Part shown: positions 17,332-26,478 of the stretch, piece by piece
Layout: each line of letters opens with the position of its first letter
Numbering within the stretch: the first letter of the stretch is position 1
Source of the DNA: Halorubrum sp. GN11_10-6_MGM
Lineage (GTDB): Archaea > Halobacteriota > Halobacteria > Halobacteriales > Haloferacaceae
Length of the DNA: 64,000 nt
Assembly (NCBI RefSeq): GCF_005435165.1
Contig: NZ_SGUC01000001.1
Coordinates: 180,707 to 244,706 of the forward strand
Reading direction: 5' to 3'
Translations under genes and position numbers: made by a program
Notes under the pieces: generated by a model
The model's database searches: none
What the model saw: only the letters and a program-made list of their open reading frames with translations
Told to the model about the DNA's origin: nothing

Positions 17332-17404
17332 AGTCCATTGGGGGAGTGGCCAATCCTGTTGCCTTCTGGGGGCAACGACCCTGGTTCGAATCCAGGATGG
17401 ACTA
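17332..17404 (+). tRNA. tRNA-Gln (anticodon CTG)
   Basis: A 73-base cloverleaf folds by eye. The acceptor stem AGTCCAT (17332-17338) pairs with ATGGACT (17397-17403) over 7 bp, with discriminator A at 17404. The D stem is GGGG/TCCT. The anticodon stem TTGCC/GGCAA carries the loop TTCTGGG with anticodon CTG. The T stem CCTGG/CCAGG carries the loop TTCGAAT. The variable loop is short (CGAC). No CCA is encoded and no intron is seen. GCTTACAAACAC about 30-35 bases upstream is a likely TATA element. Confidence 0.95.
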
Positions 17405-17416
17405 CTTCTCTCGCGT

Positions 17417-17480
17417 CTCGCTTCGACTGGACCCGAGTGGCGCCCACGTCATGCGGTTTCCAGTCGAAACGAAGGGGTGG
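17417..17480. promoter_or_regulatory. Origin-recognition-box-like inverted pair beside the tRNA
   Basis: TTTCCAGTCGAAACGAAGGG begins at 17457 and continues GTGG to 17480. It resembles the origin recognition boxes at 41471 and 41696 (core CGAAACGAAGGGGTG). A degenerate inverted partner, CGCTTCGACTGGA, lies at about 17419-17431. The pair sits between the tRNA-Gln gene and the Cgi121 stop codon. It may be a secondary Orc1-binding site, or a hairpin serving as a terminator. Confidence 0.45.
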
Positions 17481-17505
17481 CGATCGGCGGTGTGCGACCG
17501 TCCGA

Positions 17506-18126
17506 TCACTTCTCGACGTCCAGCAGCGCGGCGCGCTCGCGGACGACGTCGGCGAGGCTCCCGGTCGTCGCGGCGAGTTCGCGGTCGGTGACGCCGTAGA
17601 ACTCGCGGACGCGGTCGGGATCGAACGCGGTCGGGAGCGCGTCGCCGTCCGGTTCGTCGCCGGGATCGGCGGCGAGCGTCCGAACCGACTCGACGGCCGC
17701 GTCGAGGTCGGCCGACGGGCGATCCGCACCGGGCACGTCGCCGAACTCCGCGACGAGGACGACCGCGGCGCCGTCCCCCTCCGAGACGCCGAGTTCGAGC
17801 GCGCGGTCGATCTGTCGGCGGCCGGCCGCGTACAGCAGGATCTCGACGCCGGGGTCGCGCGCGACCGCCTCGCCGCGTGCGACGGACCGCGCCGCGAGAC
17901 GCACCGCTTCCCGGAGCTGGGTCGCGGAGACGACGAGGTCGGCGTCGAACGCCTGAACCACCGCGCCGGTCGCCGCGGCGACGTCGTCGAGGTCGGCGAG
18001 GAACGCGTCGAGGTCGTCGATCGCGAACGTCCCGGCGACGAGGCGAACCGACGGGACCGGCGCCGGCGCCTCGTCCGCGGCGATCGACGACCGCGGTCGG
18101 CCCGGACCGGGCGACGCTCCGGTCAT
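17506..18126 (-). CDS. cgi121: KEOPS complex subunit Cgi121
   Basis: A 206-residue protein. After a disordered, Pro/Ala-rich N-terminus of about 28 residues, the domain runs from [17 protein letters not shown] to [14 protein letters not shown] and contains [29 protein letters not shown], characteristic of Cgi121. KEOPS installs the t6A modification on ANN-decoding tRNAs, and Cgi121 brings tRNA to the complex. The start overlaps the Hel308 stop by four bases, and this pairing with the helicase gene is common in haloarchaea. Confidence 0.88.
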   Translation of the reverse strand: MTGASPGPGRPRSSIAADEAPAPVPSVRLVAGTFAIDDLDAFLADLDDVAAATGAVVQAFDADLVVSATQLREAVRLAARSVARGEAVARDPGVEILLYAAGRRQIDRALELGVSEGDGAAVVLVAEFGDVPGADRPSADLDAAVESVRTLAADPGDEPDGDALPTAFDPDRVREFYGVTDRELAATTGSLADVVRERAALLDVEK

Positions 18127-20588
18127 CCGAAATCACCCAGACTGGCCTGCCCGTCGCCGTCCCCGTCGGCGTCCGCGCCCGCGGTCGCCGCCGCCGAGGC
18201 CGAGCGGTCGGGGTCGACGCCGTCGAGCGAGGGGTCCTCACGCCCCGCGTTCTCCATGATGCGCTCGGCGGTGCGCTCGCGGCCGCGGAGCGCGCCGAGC
18301 ACGACCGCCTTGTCCGCCTCGCGGAGGTCGGCCCGGCTCTCGATGCCCGCCTCGTACAGCCGGCGGGCGCGCTTGCGACCGACGTTGCGGACGCCCGCGA
18401 GGTCGAGCAGTTCCTCGCGGACGCCGTACTCCAGCCGCTTGCGAGCCTCGCGCACCTGCACGACGGCGTCGCCGTCGATCCCCTCCACGTCGCGCGCGAG
18501 CGTCTCGGCCGCCCGGAGGAGCCACTCGGCGGTGTCGACCTTCCCGCGGATGTCGCCGGGGCCGACGCCGTACCGCTCCGCGATCCGGTCCTCGTCCACC
18601 TCGTTCGCCCAGTCCTCCAGCAGGCGGGCCGTCTTCAGCGCGGCGAGCCAGTCCTCGAAGCGCACGTCCTCGTACTCGGAGGGGACGTCGCCGAGGAACT
18701 CTCCCTCGCGCTCGTAGCAGACCTCGGTGTACGCCTCGCGGTCGCCGGACTTGAGGTACAGCTCGTAGGTGTCCGGCGTCCGGCTGACGAGGTGATAGAG
18801 GCCGAGCGGGGTGACTTCGGGGGCGTCGTCGTCCGACTCGGCCGCCTCGGGCTCCGTTTCGTCTCCCCCGTCGTCCGCCCGGGTGTACGTCGTGAACCCG
18901 GTGTCGTCCGCGTCGGCGTCGGGGTCCGGAGCGGCGCCGTCGGCCGGGACGAACTCGCCGGCCGCGTCGGCGGAGCCGGCGGCGTCCGCCCCGCCGCCGG
19001 CGACCGTGCGAAGCCCGTCGAGGATCTCGGCCGCACTCATCGGGTCGAGGTAGAGCCGGGAGACGGTGTGGCCGATCCCGGTCGCGGAGAGGCTCTCCGT
19101 CCCGCCGTCGCGGTCGCGGTCGACGAAGCCGTTGACTTCGAGGTAGTTGAGGACGGTGTCGGTGACCGCGGTGAGGCGCCCCTCGTCGTTCGTCTGGGTC
19201 GCGTAGAGGGTGTTATCGAGGAACGACAGGAGCCCGTCGCGGGTGGCCGCGAAGCCGGACGCGACCGTGGCGAGGACGTGGGTGCGGAGCGCGGGCTCGG
19301 CCGCGAGCTTCGAGCGGACCGGCTCGGCGTCGGCCCAGACGTACCGCTCGAACAGTTCCTCCTGCGTGTCGGCGTCGTTGGCCAGCAGCACCGCCTCGCC
19401 GTAGGGGTCGAGTCCGGGGCGGCCCGCGCGGCCGCACATCTGGTGGACTTCGAGGACGTCGAGGGGTTTCATCCCGCCGAACTCGCCGTCGTAGCGGCGC
19501 CAGTCGCGGACGATCACCCGGCGGGCGGGGGTGTTGACGCCGGCCGCGAGCGTCGGCGTCGCGGAGACGCACTTGATCAGGCGGTCGCGGAACGCGTCCT
19601 CGATCAGGCTCCGGTGCTCGCTCGCGAGCCCGGCGTGGTGGAACGCCGACCCCCGCTCGACCGCGTCGGCGAGGTCCGCGGAGGTGTCGGTGTCAGAGAC
19701 GCCGCGGATCTCCTCGGCCAGCTCGCGGAGGCGGTCGCGTTCGTCGCCGGTGAGCCGGGAACTCGTCACCTCGCCGAGCTTGCGCGCGGACGACTCCGCG
19801 TTGCGCCGGGAGTTGACGAAGACGAGCGAGGAGCCGCCCTGTCCGTCCTCCTCGGTGTCTAACGCGTCGGCGACGAGCCGCGCGGTCTGGTCCTCGCCGC
19901 GCTCGACGGACACCTCGCGCTGGCTCCCGTCGTCGAAGTTGATCGCGTTGCCGAAGTGGACGCCCGTCCGGAGTTCGATGGGGCGCCAGTCGGACTCGAC
20001 CAGCTCGGCGTCGAGCCAGTCGGCGATGACGTCGGCGTTGCCGACGGTCGCGGAGAGCGCGACGGTCTGGAGGCCGGGGTTCACCTTGCGGAGCTTCGCG
20101 AGGGTGACTTCGAGGGTGGGGCCGCGGTGCGAGTCGTCGACGAGGTGGACCTCGTCGCTCACGACGCAGGTCAGGTCGTCGATCCACGGGGCGCCGTTGC
20201 GGATCAGCGAGTCGACCTTCTCCGAGGTGGCGACGATGATGTCGCGGCTCGCGAGCCACTCGCCGTCGGAGTCGTAGTTGCCCGTCGAGACGCCGACCGT
20301 CACGTCGAACTCCTCCCAGCGCTCGAACTCGGCCTTCTTCTCGCTGGCGAGCGCGCGCAGCGGGACGATGTACAGGGCCTTCCCGCCGCGCTCGATCGAG
20401 GAGAGCATCGCCAGCTCCGCGATCAGCGTCTTGCCGGACGCGGTCGGGACGGCCGCGACGAGGCTCTCGCCGTCGGCGACGCCCGCGTCGACCGCCGCCT
20501 CCTGCGGCGGGTACAGCTCCGCGACGCCCTCCGCTTCGAGCGCCTCGCCGACGCCCGCGGGGAGCCCGGAGAGCGAACTCGGTTCCAT
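18123..20588 (-). CDS. hel308: ATP-dependent DNA helicase Hel308
   Basis: An 821-residue superfamily 2 helicase. Walker A is [14 protein letters not shown] near residue 45-55, the DExH box reads DEVH, motif III is SATVGN, and the C-terminal RecA domain has the [12 protein letters not shown] segment. The C-terminal third holds the winged-helix, ratchet and helix-loop-helix domains, with [16 protein letters not shown] as the HhH. Hel308 remodels stalled replication forks. An acidic, low-complexity insert at about residues 510-590 is a haloarchaeal feature. GGTTTAAATCG about 20-30 bases upstream is the TATA candidate. Confidence 0.94.
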   Translation of the reverse strand: MEPSSLSGLPAGVGEALEAEGVAELYPPQEAAVDAGVADGESLVAAVPTASGKTLIAELAMLSSIERGGKALYIVPLRALASEKKAEFERWEEFDVTVGVSTGNYDSDGEWLASRDIIVATSEKVDSLIRNGAPWIDDLTCVVSDEVHLVDDSHRGPTLEVTLAKLRKVNPGLQTVALSATVGNADVIADWLDAELVESDWRPIELRTGVHFGNAINFDDGSQREVSVERGEDQTARLVADALDTEEDGQGGSSLVFVNSRRNAESSARKLGEVTSSRLTGDERDRLRELAEEIRGVSDTDTSADLADAVERGSAFHHAGLASEHRSLIEDAFRDRLIKCVSATPTLAAGVNTPARRVIVRDWRRYDGEFGGMKPLDVLEVHQMCGRAGRPGLDPYGEAVLLANDADTQEELFERYVWADAEPVRSKLAAEPALRTHVLATVASGFAATRDGLLSFLDNTLYATQTNDEGRLTAVTDTVLNYLEVNGFVDRDRDGGTESLSATGIGHTVSRLYLDPMSAAEILDGLRTVAGGGADAAGSADAAGEFVPADGAAPDPDADADDTGFTTYTRADDGGDETEPEAAESDDDAPEVTPLGLYHLVSRTPDTYELYLKSGDREAYTEVCYEREGEFLGDVPSEYEDVRFEDWLAALKTARLLEDWANEVDEDRIAERYGVGPGDIRGKVDTAEWLLRAAETLARDVEGIDGDAVVQVREARKRLEYGVREELLDLAGVRNVGRKRARRLYEAGIESRADLREADKAVVLGALRGRERTAERIMENAGREDPSLDGVDPDRSASAAATAGADADGDGDGQASLGDFG

Positions 20589-20673
20589 TACCGGAGTCTG
20601 GTCCCCGACGCGATTTAAACCGTCGGAAGGCGTCGATCGGCGTTTTTAAACGGGCTACATCACCCAGATATCC

Positions 20674-21027
20674 GCAGTCGGCGCGCGCCTCCGAGGCCGC
20701 ACCGCGGCCGAGGAGCGTCGCGCGAGGGAGTCGGTCGCCGGAGCGAAGCGACGGCGACCGACGAGGCTGGGGAGGCGCGAGGCTGTGCGGTGCGGGGCGG
20801 GACTCGAAGGGGCAGTCGCCGGCGCGTAGCGCCGGCTGCCAGAGAATCTTCGATTCTCGCTGTCGCGAGGGCGGCAGAGGCGACGCAAGCACCGCAGGGA
20901 GCGAGTGGAACGAGCGACCGAGGCGCACAGCGAGCGTCTGCCGCCCTCGCGACTGGGGCTTCGGCGGTCGTGTCCGCAGCGGTATCTGCGTCGTAACGAG
21001 CGACTGGGGCTTCGGCGGTCGTGTCCG
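20674..21027 (+). ncRNA. Dispersed structured element, copy 1
   Basis: Non-coding element of about 355 bp, one of three related copies. Hairpin H1 is GGCCGC/GCGGCC (20695-20709, 3-base loop). H2 is an 11-bp stem, 20730-20740 with 20752-20762. The conserved single-stranded core GGGACTCGAAGGGGCAG lies at 20799-20815. H3 is a perfect 17-bp stem, 20862-20878 with 20937-20953. The end tag GACTGGGGCTTCGGCGGTCG appears twice (from about 20951 and 21002). This copy alone has two extra hairpins between the core and H3 (20818-20836 and 20842-20858). It lies between the divergent promoters of hel308 and a small membrane protein. The type ncRNA is my inference from base-pair covariation; a DNA element is possible. 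Confidence 0.6.
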
Positions 21028-21149
21028 TCTATCGAGTCCGTCGAAACGGCGGTTTCAGACACAGAAGTGCGAAACGACCGGGCGGTAGGAGTCGCGAACG
21101 CTTCGTTTCCGGGCAGGGTTATTTGTGGTGCGCCGGACACGGAGCGGAT

Positions 21150-21584
21150 ATGTTGTCCGCGCGGATCCGTGCCCTCCTGCTCGGAAAAGATTCGGCGGCG
21201 TCCAAACGGTGGGCTGCCGCTGCGGTGGCGGTGGCCGTACTCTCGTTCGGATACTTTGCCGCATTGAAGGGGTTGACTGGCTTCGAATGGCCGTTCCATC
21301 TGTTCCTCTGGTGGGAAGGATATGCCCTCCTCCTCGGTGTACTCATCACTATCCAGGCCTATGCGAACGGCGGGTTGCTCCTCAGTTGGGCACTGGCGCT
21401 CGCGGGGATTCTCGGTGCCATGCTGAACTACGGTGGCATCGGAATGATCGGACAACCGATGGGCATACTCGAACTGGTCGCTCTCGCACTGACGGGCGGG
21501 TCCCTCGGTGCCGTCGTCCTCGGCACACCCGCGTTCGTCGCCGGAACCACAACACGAAGAAGGTCCCGGGGACGGAATCAGTAG
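21150..21584 (+). CDS. Small multi-pass membrane protein
   Basis: About 144 residues from the ATG at 21150, with four hydrophobic segments (AAAVAVAVLSFGYFAAL, ALLLGVLITIQAYA, LLLSWALALAGILGAML, ILELVALALTGGSLGAVVL). No family signature is recognised. GGTTATTTGTGG about 25-30 bases upstream is a TATA candidate. Codon use is less GC-biased than in most neighbours, and the gene lies directly after a copy of the dispersed element. It may therefore be a recent arrival, which is an inference. Confidence 0.65.
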   Translation: MLSARIRALLLGKDSAASKRWAAAAVAVAVLSFGYFAALKGLTGFEWPFHLFLWWEGYALLLGVLITIQAYANGGLLLSWALALAGILGAMLNYGGIGMIGQPMGILELVALALTGGSLGAVVLGTPAFVAGTTTRRRSRGRNQ

Positions 21585-21667
21585 CCCGAGATCGCGGTCG
21601 CTCCACCGACAGCAACCGGATCGGGGCTCGTCCCCCGTCGAGGATTCAAACGGCGTAGCGGTCCGAA

Positions 21668-22345
21668 TCAGGGCGCGACGCCGACCGTCAACAGCGTTCC
21701 CCACGTGCGGTACCGATCCACCATCGCCTCGCGCGTCTCGTAGCCGTCGGTCGGGAACTCGTCGGCGTCCGGGATCTCCACCTCTCGGTCCGGGATCGCG
21801 TCCTGTTCGGCGACGTACAGCCCGGCCTCGCGGAACGCCTCGCGGTACTCCTCACGAGACCACAGCGTCATCTCAACCGAGATGTTCTCCTGCCACGCGT
21901 GGGTCGTCTCGCTCTCTTCGAAGTAGTTGACGGCGCAGTAGAACGTCCCGCCGGGCTTCAGCACTCGCCGGACCTCTTCGAGGGTGTGGACCGGGTCGCT
22001 CGCGTAGTAGAACGCCTCCATCGAGAAGACGCCGTCGAGCGAGTCGTCGGCGAACGGGAGTTCGTCGAAGTCGCCGACGAGGAACCCGATCGCGTCGTCG
22101 TCGGTGTACTCGCGGGCGTTGCGCGCCATTTCCGGGGCGCCGTCGAGGCCGTAGCCGCGCCCGATCCCCCGCTCGCGGAGCGCGCGGAGCGCGTAGCCGG
22201 AGCCGGTGCCCAGATCCAGCACCGCGTCCCCGTCTTCGACCGGCATGCGCGCCAAGACGTGTTTCGCAGTGTGCCAGTGTCTGTCTTCCATGCCGCGGTC
22301 CTTCCCCGAAGCCGCCCACTCGTCGAACTCCTCGCGAACGCTCAT
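21668..22345 (-). CDS. Class I SAM-dependent methyltransferase
   Basis: A 225-residue methyltransferase with motif I VLDLGTGSGYALRAL near residue 41, motif II around GLDGAPEMARNAREY, FDELPFADDSLDGVFSMEAFYY (post-II/III) and LEEVRRVLKPGGTFYCAVNYF. This is the UbiE/Methyltransf_11 pattern. The substrate cannot be inferred, since no biosynthetic neighbours are present. The stop lies 83 bases from the convergent membrane protein gene. The start has no clear ribosome-binding site. Confidence 0.85.
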   Translation of the reverse strand: MSVREEFDEWAASGKDRGMEDRHWHTAKHVLARMPVEDGDAVLDLGTGSGYALRALRERGIGRGYGLDGAPEMARNAREYTDDDAIGFLVGDFDELPFADDSLDGVFSMEAFYYASDPVHTLEEVRRVLKPGGTFYCAVNYFEESETTHAWQENISVEMTLWSREEYREAFREAGLYVAEQDAIPDREVEIPDADEFPTDGYETREAMVDRYRTWGTLLTVGVAP

Positions 22346-22411
22346 ACCGGCCGAACGAGGAGAGCGGTGAAAAGCGGCGGTGTTTTACCGGCTCCCCGCC
22401 CGTGCGTGGGT

Positions 22412-22855
22412 ATGAAGCGACCGCGGGCGCTCCGCCGACCGCGCTTCCGGGTGGCCGACATCGCCCAGCAGTCGGTCGGCGGCTTCCTGCTCGCGGGGCC
22501 GTTCGTCGTCACCGAGGAGGTGTGGGTGCTCGCCGCGGGGATGCACTGGATCCAAGCCTCCGTGACGGCCGTGCTCGTCGGGCTGATCGGGTACGCCGCG
22601 CTGTACCGCGCCGACACCGGCCGCGACGCCGACGAGGAGCCGGACGTCGTCGGGATCCCGACCCGGTTCGTCTCGCTGATGACGGTGGCGTTCGGCTCCG
22701 TCCTCCTGCTCGCGCTTATCTTCGACGCGCCGCACACCTTCCTCGTCGAGGGCGGTATCGGGGACGGCGCGGTGGCCGCGACGACCGCGAAGGCCGTCTC
22801 GGTCGGAGCGATCTTCAGCGTCGTCGGCGCGGCGACCGCCGACAGCGTGTTCTGA
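22412..22855 (+). CDS. DUF2391-family integral membrane protein
   Basis: About 147 residues from the ATG at 22412; TGTTTTACCGGC 25-30 bases upstream is the promoter candidate. Four hydrophobic segments include SVGGFLLAGPFVVTEEVWVLA and FVSLMTVAFGSVLLLALIFDAP. The pattern fits the DUF2391/TIGR02587 family of putative membrane proteins seen in haloarchaea and bacteria. Function unknown. It is convergent with the MgtE-like pair. Confidence 0.7.
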   Translation: MKRPRALRRPRFRVADIAQQSVGGFLLAGPFVVTEEVWVLAAGMHWIQASVTAVLVGLIGYAALYRADTGRDADEEPDVVGIPTRFVSLMTVAFGSVLLLALIFDAPHTFLVEGGIGDGAVAATTAKAVSVGAIFSVVGAATADSVF

Positions 22856-22903
22856 TCCGGGCGGAGGCGGCCGGGGTCGCGCCGCCGCGGCCCGCGAACG
22901 CTC

Positions 22904-23479
22904 TCACAACACGACCGAGACGACCGCGAAGAGGATCAACACGCCGGCGATGTCACAGAGGTTCGTCACCACGGGGATCGTCGTGTCGTCGGGGTTGAGG
23001 CCGGCGCGGTAGGAGACTTCGACGGCGGCGACGCTGGCGACGACGACGAGCGCGGCGAGCGCCATCCCGGAGACCAGCGAGATCAGCAGCACCCGACCGA
23101 GCGCGAGCGACCCGCCGAGCGCGAGCCCGATGGCCCACGCGGCGACCCCGACCGCACCGAAGACGGTCGCCGCGAGCGCGAAGACGGCGCCCGCGTTCGC
23201 CCGGAGGGCGGGGTTGGTCGGGCTGAGCTCGTAGGTCCCGAGGTACAGCTGGGTCGTGAGCCGCGAGCAGGTGATCGACGCGAGGTTGCCGGCCGTCCCG
23301 ATCTGGACGGGGACGAGAACGAGCAGAGCGGGGTACCGGAGGAGGACCGCCTCGTAGGTCTGTAACACCGACCCGGAGACGAGCTGAAGCACCGACAGCG
23401 CGGCCAGAAGCGGGATCATCGTCCGGACGATGCGGCGGACCGCCCACTCGTCGGTCACGGTCGGCTCGGGGTCGGTCAC
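22904..23479 (-). CDS. MgtE-type divalent cation transporter half, second subunit
   Basis: About 191 residues from the GTG at 23479, which overlaps the upstream gene's stop. Five hydrophobic segments follow a short hydrophilic N-terminus. PVQIGTAGNLASITCSRLTTQLYLG and AGLNPDDTTIPVVTNLCDIAGVLILF are the MgtE/SLC41 signature segments. Each such half resembles the membrane domain of bacterial MgtE but lacks the cytosolic N and CBS domains. It is paired with a homologous half just upstream, so a heterodimeric Mg2+ channel is likely. Confidence 0.82.
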   Translation of the reverse strand: MTDPEPTVTDEWAVRRIVRTMIPLLAALSVLQLVSGSVLQTYEAVLLRYPALLVLVPVQIGTAGNLASITCSRLTTQLYLGTYELSPTNPALRANAGAVFALAATVFGAVGVAAWAIGLALGGSLALGRVLLISLVSGMALAALVVVASVAAVEVSYRAGLNPDDTTIPVVTNLCDIAGVLILFAVVSVVL

Positions 23480-24048
23480 GAGACGGCCCCCACCGCGGCC
23501 ACCCCGACGAGGAGGAAGAACACGCCGAACACGTCCCCGAGCGTCGTGACCACCGGGCCGATCACGTTGTCCGGGTCGAGGCCGCGCCGGTAGCCGACGA
23601 AGATGACCGCGATCAGCACGGTGATCATCAGCACCGCGGAGAGGAAGCCCGCGACGACCATCACGCCGACCAGCTGGAAGAGGCTCCCGCCGTCCCCGAA
23701 CAGGACCAAGGCGAGGTAGGTGACGACCGCGATGAACACGGAGACGGCCATCCCGTTGAGGAAGGAGGCGACGACGGCGTTCGTGAGCCGGCGGTCCAGC
23801 CGGAACCGGGGCTCGATCACCCCCTGGTGGAGCCCCGTCGAGAGGCGGGCGCCGAGCGAGCCGTACACCCCGCCGCGGGTGGCGAGGAACGCCGGCAGCA
23901 ACAGCAGGAGGCCGGGGACCTCCGCGATGTTCGCGCGCATCGTCTCGGAGGCGAGTATCGTCCCCGCGAACAGCCCGGCGAGCAGACTCACCGCGATCAC
24001 CGGGAGCGCCTGCCGGTAGACCTCGCGCGCGGAGTCGTGGCCGGGCAT
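23476..24048 (-). CDS. MgtE-type divalent cation transporter half, first subunit
   Basis: About 190 residues from the ATG at 24048. An ATG 27 bases earlier is possible, but it lies inside a T-rich promoter-like run. Five hydrophobic segments are present. LLLPAFLATRGGVYGSLGAR and GLDPDNVIGPVVTTLGDVFGVFFLL match the conserved MgtE pore segments. It overlaps the next gene by four bases. The two proteins are paralogous halves and probably form one cation-selective pore. Without CBS domains, gating must differ from that of bacterial MgtE. Confidence 0.82.
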   Translation of the reverse strand: MPGHDSAREVYRQALPVIAVSLLAGLFAGTILASETMRANIAEVPGLLLLLPAFLATRGGVYGSLGARLSTGLHQGVIEPRFRLDRRLTNAVVASFLNGMAVSVFIAVVTYLALVLFGDGGSLFQLVGVMVVAGFLSAVLMITVLIAVIFVGYRRGLDPDNVIGPVVTTLGDVFGVFFLLVGVAAVGAVS

Positions 24049-24171
24049 CGAACGGACCGACGACGGGCGGGGCAAAAAAACCGACCGACGGTCTGAGCAC
24101 CGGCCTGAAAAAAGACCACAGCAGGTCGGCGCGGGCGCCCGTCTCCAGATGAAACGAGGGGGGGCGTGGAC

Positions 24172-25218
24172 TCAGAGGACGTACGAGTCGATCACGAGGA
24201 AGAAGATCGGAAGGATGAGCGAAGAAACCAGTTTTAGCAGGATGTTTATTTGAAACGGGTAGAGCCGTAGATTCTGGTAGTCTTGGTACTCCTGCCGTAC
24301 CCTGTCCAGTTCCATCCGTTTTATCAGTTCAGTGTTTTCGTCCGCAGACCGTATTTCGGAGTAGTTCAGCGCATCAGCCTTTGCTTCTCGGTACTCCTTC
24401 CGGAGCTCCTCCAATCTGGAGTCGCGGTGTTGTTGCGCTTTTTTGTTGATCAGTCGGGTCGGGTACAGGAACGAGACGAGAATGGTTCCGGTGAATCCGG
24501 CGACGATCACGAAGACCAGCCAAGGCGGTGCGTTACCCCGGACGAAGATGAACGCGAGGGGGAGAAGGAGGGATCCGGTCGAGAACGTTAGCGTGGTGCG
24601 GATCGAAAAGTACCCGATGGTGCTGAGCCCCCCCAGCCCGTCCGGATCGAGCGGGTCGACCTTGAGGTCGATGTCCTGGAGTTCGCGGACGGCGAGTATC
24701 GTCGTCACGACTCCGGAGAATCCGACGCCCGACATGTATCCGAGATAAAATACAGAGCCGAGGTACAGGTACCGGAGCGGCGACCCCGCTTCGAACAGGC
24801 CGTTGGAGACGAGGTACGGTTCGCTACCGAAGAACAGGGCCACGAGCAGCGCGATCCAGACGACGACCGGGATGAGGTGATACTCCGAGAAGAACGCGTC
24901 GTACTTCGCTTGGAGCTGTTTCACTCGGTCGGTGTCGGTGAACAGCGACGTCGCCTGCGAAAAGAACCGAGGCAACACCCGTTCGTCGTAGTACCAGATG
25001 AGGTATCCGCTGGCGTTGAGCCAAATGATCCCGCTCGCGATCGCGGCGAGGAAATTCGTTGAGATGACGGCCCCCCGAAGGAGGACGACGGTCGCGAGGA
25101 ACAGGTTCGCCGGGGTGCCGTACACCAGAATGCTCCGGACGAGAGGGTGTCCCCAGAAACCGTCGGCGTCGGTAACGATGCGAGAGGTCACCCAGTGTTG
25201 CGAGTGGAGCTCCGTCAT
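24172..25218 (-). CDS. Multi-pass membrane protein with cytoplasmic coiled coil
   Basis: About 348 residues from the ATG at 25218. Seven or eight hydrophobic segments include ILVYGTPANLFLATVVLL, VVVWIALLVALFFG and WLVFVIVAGFTGTILVSFL. A charged helical stretch of about 60 residues with coiled-coil character follows (KAQQHRDSRLEELRKEYREA), and a last hydrophobic segment lies at the C-terminus. The start overlaps the stop of the geranylgeranyl-reductase-like gene by four bases, so they form one operon. Base composition is clearly lower in GC than the flanks. I do not recognise the family; a membrane partner of the reductase or a stress/defence role are both guesses. Confidence 0.65.
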   Translation of the reverse strand: MTELHSQHWVTSRIVTDADGFWGHPLVRSILVYGTPANLFLATVVLLRGAVISTNFLAAIASGIIWLNASGYLIWYYDERVLPRFFSQATSLFTDTDRVKQLQAKYDAFFSEYHLIPVVVWIALLVALFFGSEPYLVSNGLFEAGSPLRYLYLGSVFYLGYMSGVGFSGVVTTILAVRELQDIDLKVDPLDPDGLGGLSTIGYFSIRTTLTFSTGSLLLPLAFIFVRGNAPPWLVFVIVAGFTGTILVSFLYPTRLINKKAQQHRDSRLEELRKEYREAKADALNYSEIRSADENTELIKRMELDRVRQEYQDYQNLRLYPFQINILLKLVSSLILPIFFLVIDSYVL

Positions 25219-26405
25219 GGCAAGGTGGTGTGGTAAGGGTCGCCCCGTTTTCGCAGAAACCGATACAGTCGGGTGCCGTGGACGAGTTCCTCCCACTGTC
25301 GGTGGAGCGCCGCCCCCCAAGTGTGAATGATCGGACGCCTAAGTGCCGAGGGACCGCCCCAGAGAAGTGGTCGGAGGAGCTTCGAGAGCCGGAGTTCCGG
25401 GATCACGGATTCGTCGAGATACGAAGTGTAGAGGCGGGGAGCAGACTTCCCGGTCCCGAGTGCGCGGTCGATCGCGTGGGCACAGAGCTCTCCGCTCCGT
25501 TGGGCGTAAAAGATGCCCTCGCCCGACATCGCGTCGACGAAACCTGCCGCGTCGCCGACCAGCATCGCCCGATCCGCCGTCGGCTCGGTCAGATAGTTCC
25601 CGAAGGGGATCGGTCGACTCTCGGCTGACGATGCGTCCGCGTCGATACCCAGTCTGTCGAAGTATCGATCCAAAAGCGTCCGGAACGAGTCGGTGTTTTT
25701 GCGGTTGAGTCCCCCGACTCCGACGACGAGGCGGTCCCGGTTCGGAAACACCCATCCGTATCCCCAGTTGACGAAACCGAGGTGGACGAGGAGAGAGTCG
25801 GGATCGATGTCGACGGCCTCGCGCGGAACGAACGTCTCGGTCGCGATAGCGAGGTTGTCACCCCACGCCTCTCGGTCGAATCCGGGCAACGAGTTTCGAA
25901 CGACGCTGTGGGCTCCGTCGGCGCCGACGACGTACCGGCCTTCGACAACCGAACTGTCCGCGAGCGAAACGACGCCGGTCGACGCGTCGACGTCGGTTAC
26001 AGCGGCACCTTCCAAGGCATCGACCGTCTCGTGGCTGACGGCCGCTTCGAACAACTTCGCGTCGTACCCACGGCGATCCGCGAAATAGTACGGTCGTTCG
26101 CTTCGACCGTTTTTAACGGTGCTACCGTCGAAGTGGACCTCGTACTCGGGGGTGGAGTACTCGAATCCGTCTTCGGGGCCGAGCGATTCGTGGTTCCATC
26201 CGAACTCGCGTTCGAGCAGCTGCGTCGTTTTCCACGTCACGAGTCCCCCGCAGAGCTTCTTTCGTGGAAATGATGATTTATCGAGTATCAGTACGTCGTG
26301 TCCGCGCGACCCGAGCGCGTGTGCGGCGGTCGCGCCCGCGGGCCCCCCACCGACGACGACGGCGTCGTATGTGCCGTGAGACGTGTCGCTCATTCGCTCA
26401 ACCAT
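25215..26405 (-). CDS. Geranylgeranyl reductase family FAD-dependent oxidoreductase
   Basis: A 396-residue flavoprotein. The FAD-binding VVVGGGPAGATAAHAL is at residues 16-31, followed by the family marker RKKLCGGLVTWKT. A middle strand reads YVVGADGAHSVVR and the second FAD motif is AMLVGDAAGFVDAMSGEGI. Relatives hydrogenate geranylgeranyl chains of archaeal lipids or act on quinones and tetrapyrroles. An ATG four codons later (26393) is also possible, but AATAATTAAG at about 26420-26430 supports 26405 as a leaderless start. Lower GC than its surroundings and operon linkage to an unknown membrane protein suggest acquisition by transfer. Confidence 0.84.
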   Translation of the reverse strand: MVERMSDTSHGTYDAVVVGGGPAGATAAHALGSRGHDVLILDKSSFPRKKLCGGLVTWKTTQLLEREFGWNHESLGPEDGFEYSTPEYEVHFDGSTVKNGRSERPYYFADRRGYDAKLFEAAVSHETVDALEGAAVTDVDASTGVVSLADSSVVEGRYVVGADGAHSVVRNSLPGFDREAWGDNLAIATETFVPREAVDIDPDSLLVHLGFVNWGYGWVFPNRDRLVVGVGGLNRKNTDSFRTLLDRYFDRLGIDADASSAESRPIPFGNYLTEPTADRAMLVGDAAGFVDAMSGEGIFYAQRSGELCAHAIDRALGTGKSAPRLYTSYLDESVIPELRLSKLLRPLLWGGPSALRRPIIHTWGAALHRQWEELVHGTRLYRFLRKRGDPYHTTLP

Positions 26406-26478
26406 ACCTGTACTCGATCTGACTTAATTATTCGGCCGTCGACCGCACCGTTAAGTCGGTCCGGTGATTGCCGATCCC

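Noticed and set aside
14457..17591. A 1044-codon open frame on the plus strand across the S9 peptidase and PurO genes
   Set aside because: It is the antisense of well-supported genes. Its residues are dominated by Arg, Val, Gly and Asp, with no family motif, and it continues through the tRNA-Gln gene. GC-rich DNA commonly leaves such frames open.
20790..21584. Short open frames across the dispersed element copies, some similar to each other between copies
   Set aside because: The similarity follows from conserved nucleotides. The frames are Arg/Ser-rich, start and stop at different places in each copy, and the changes between copies keep base pairing rather than codons.
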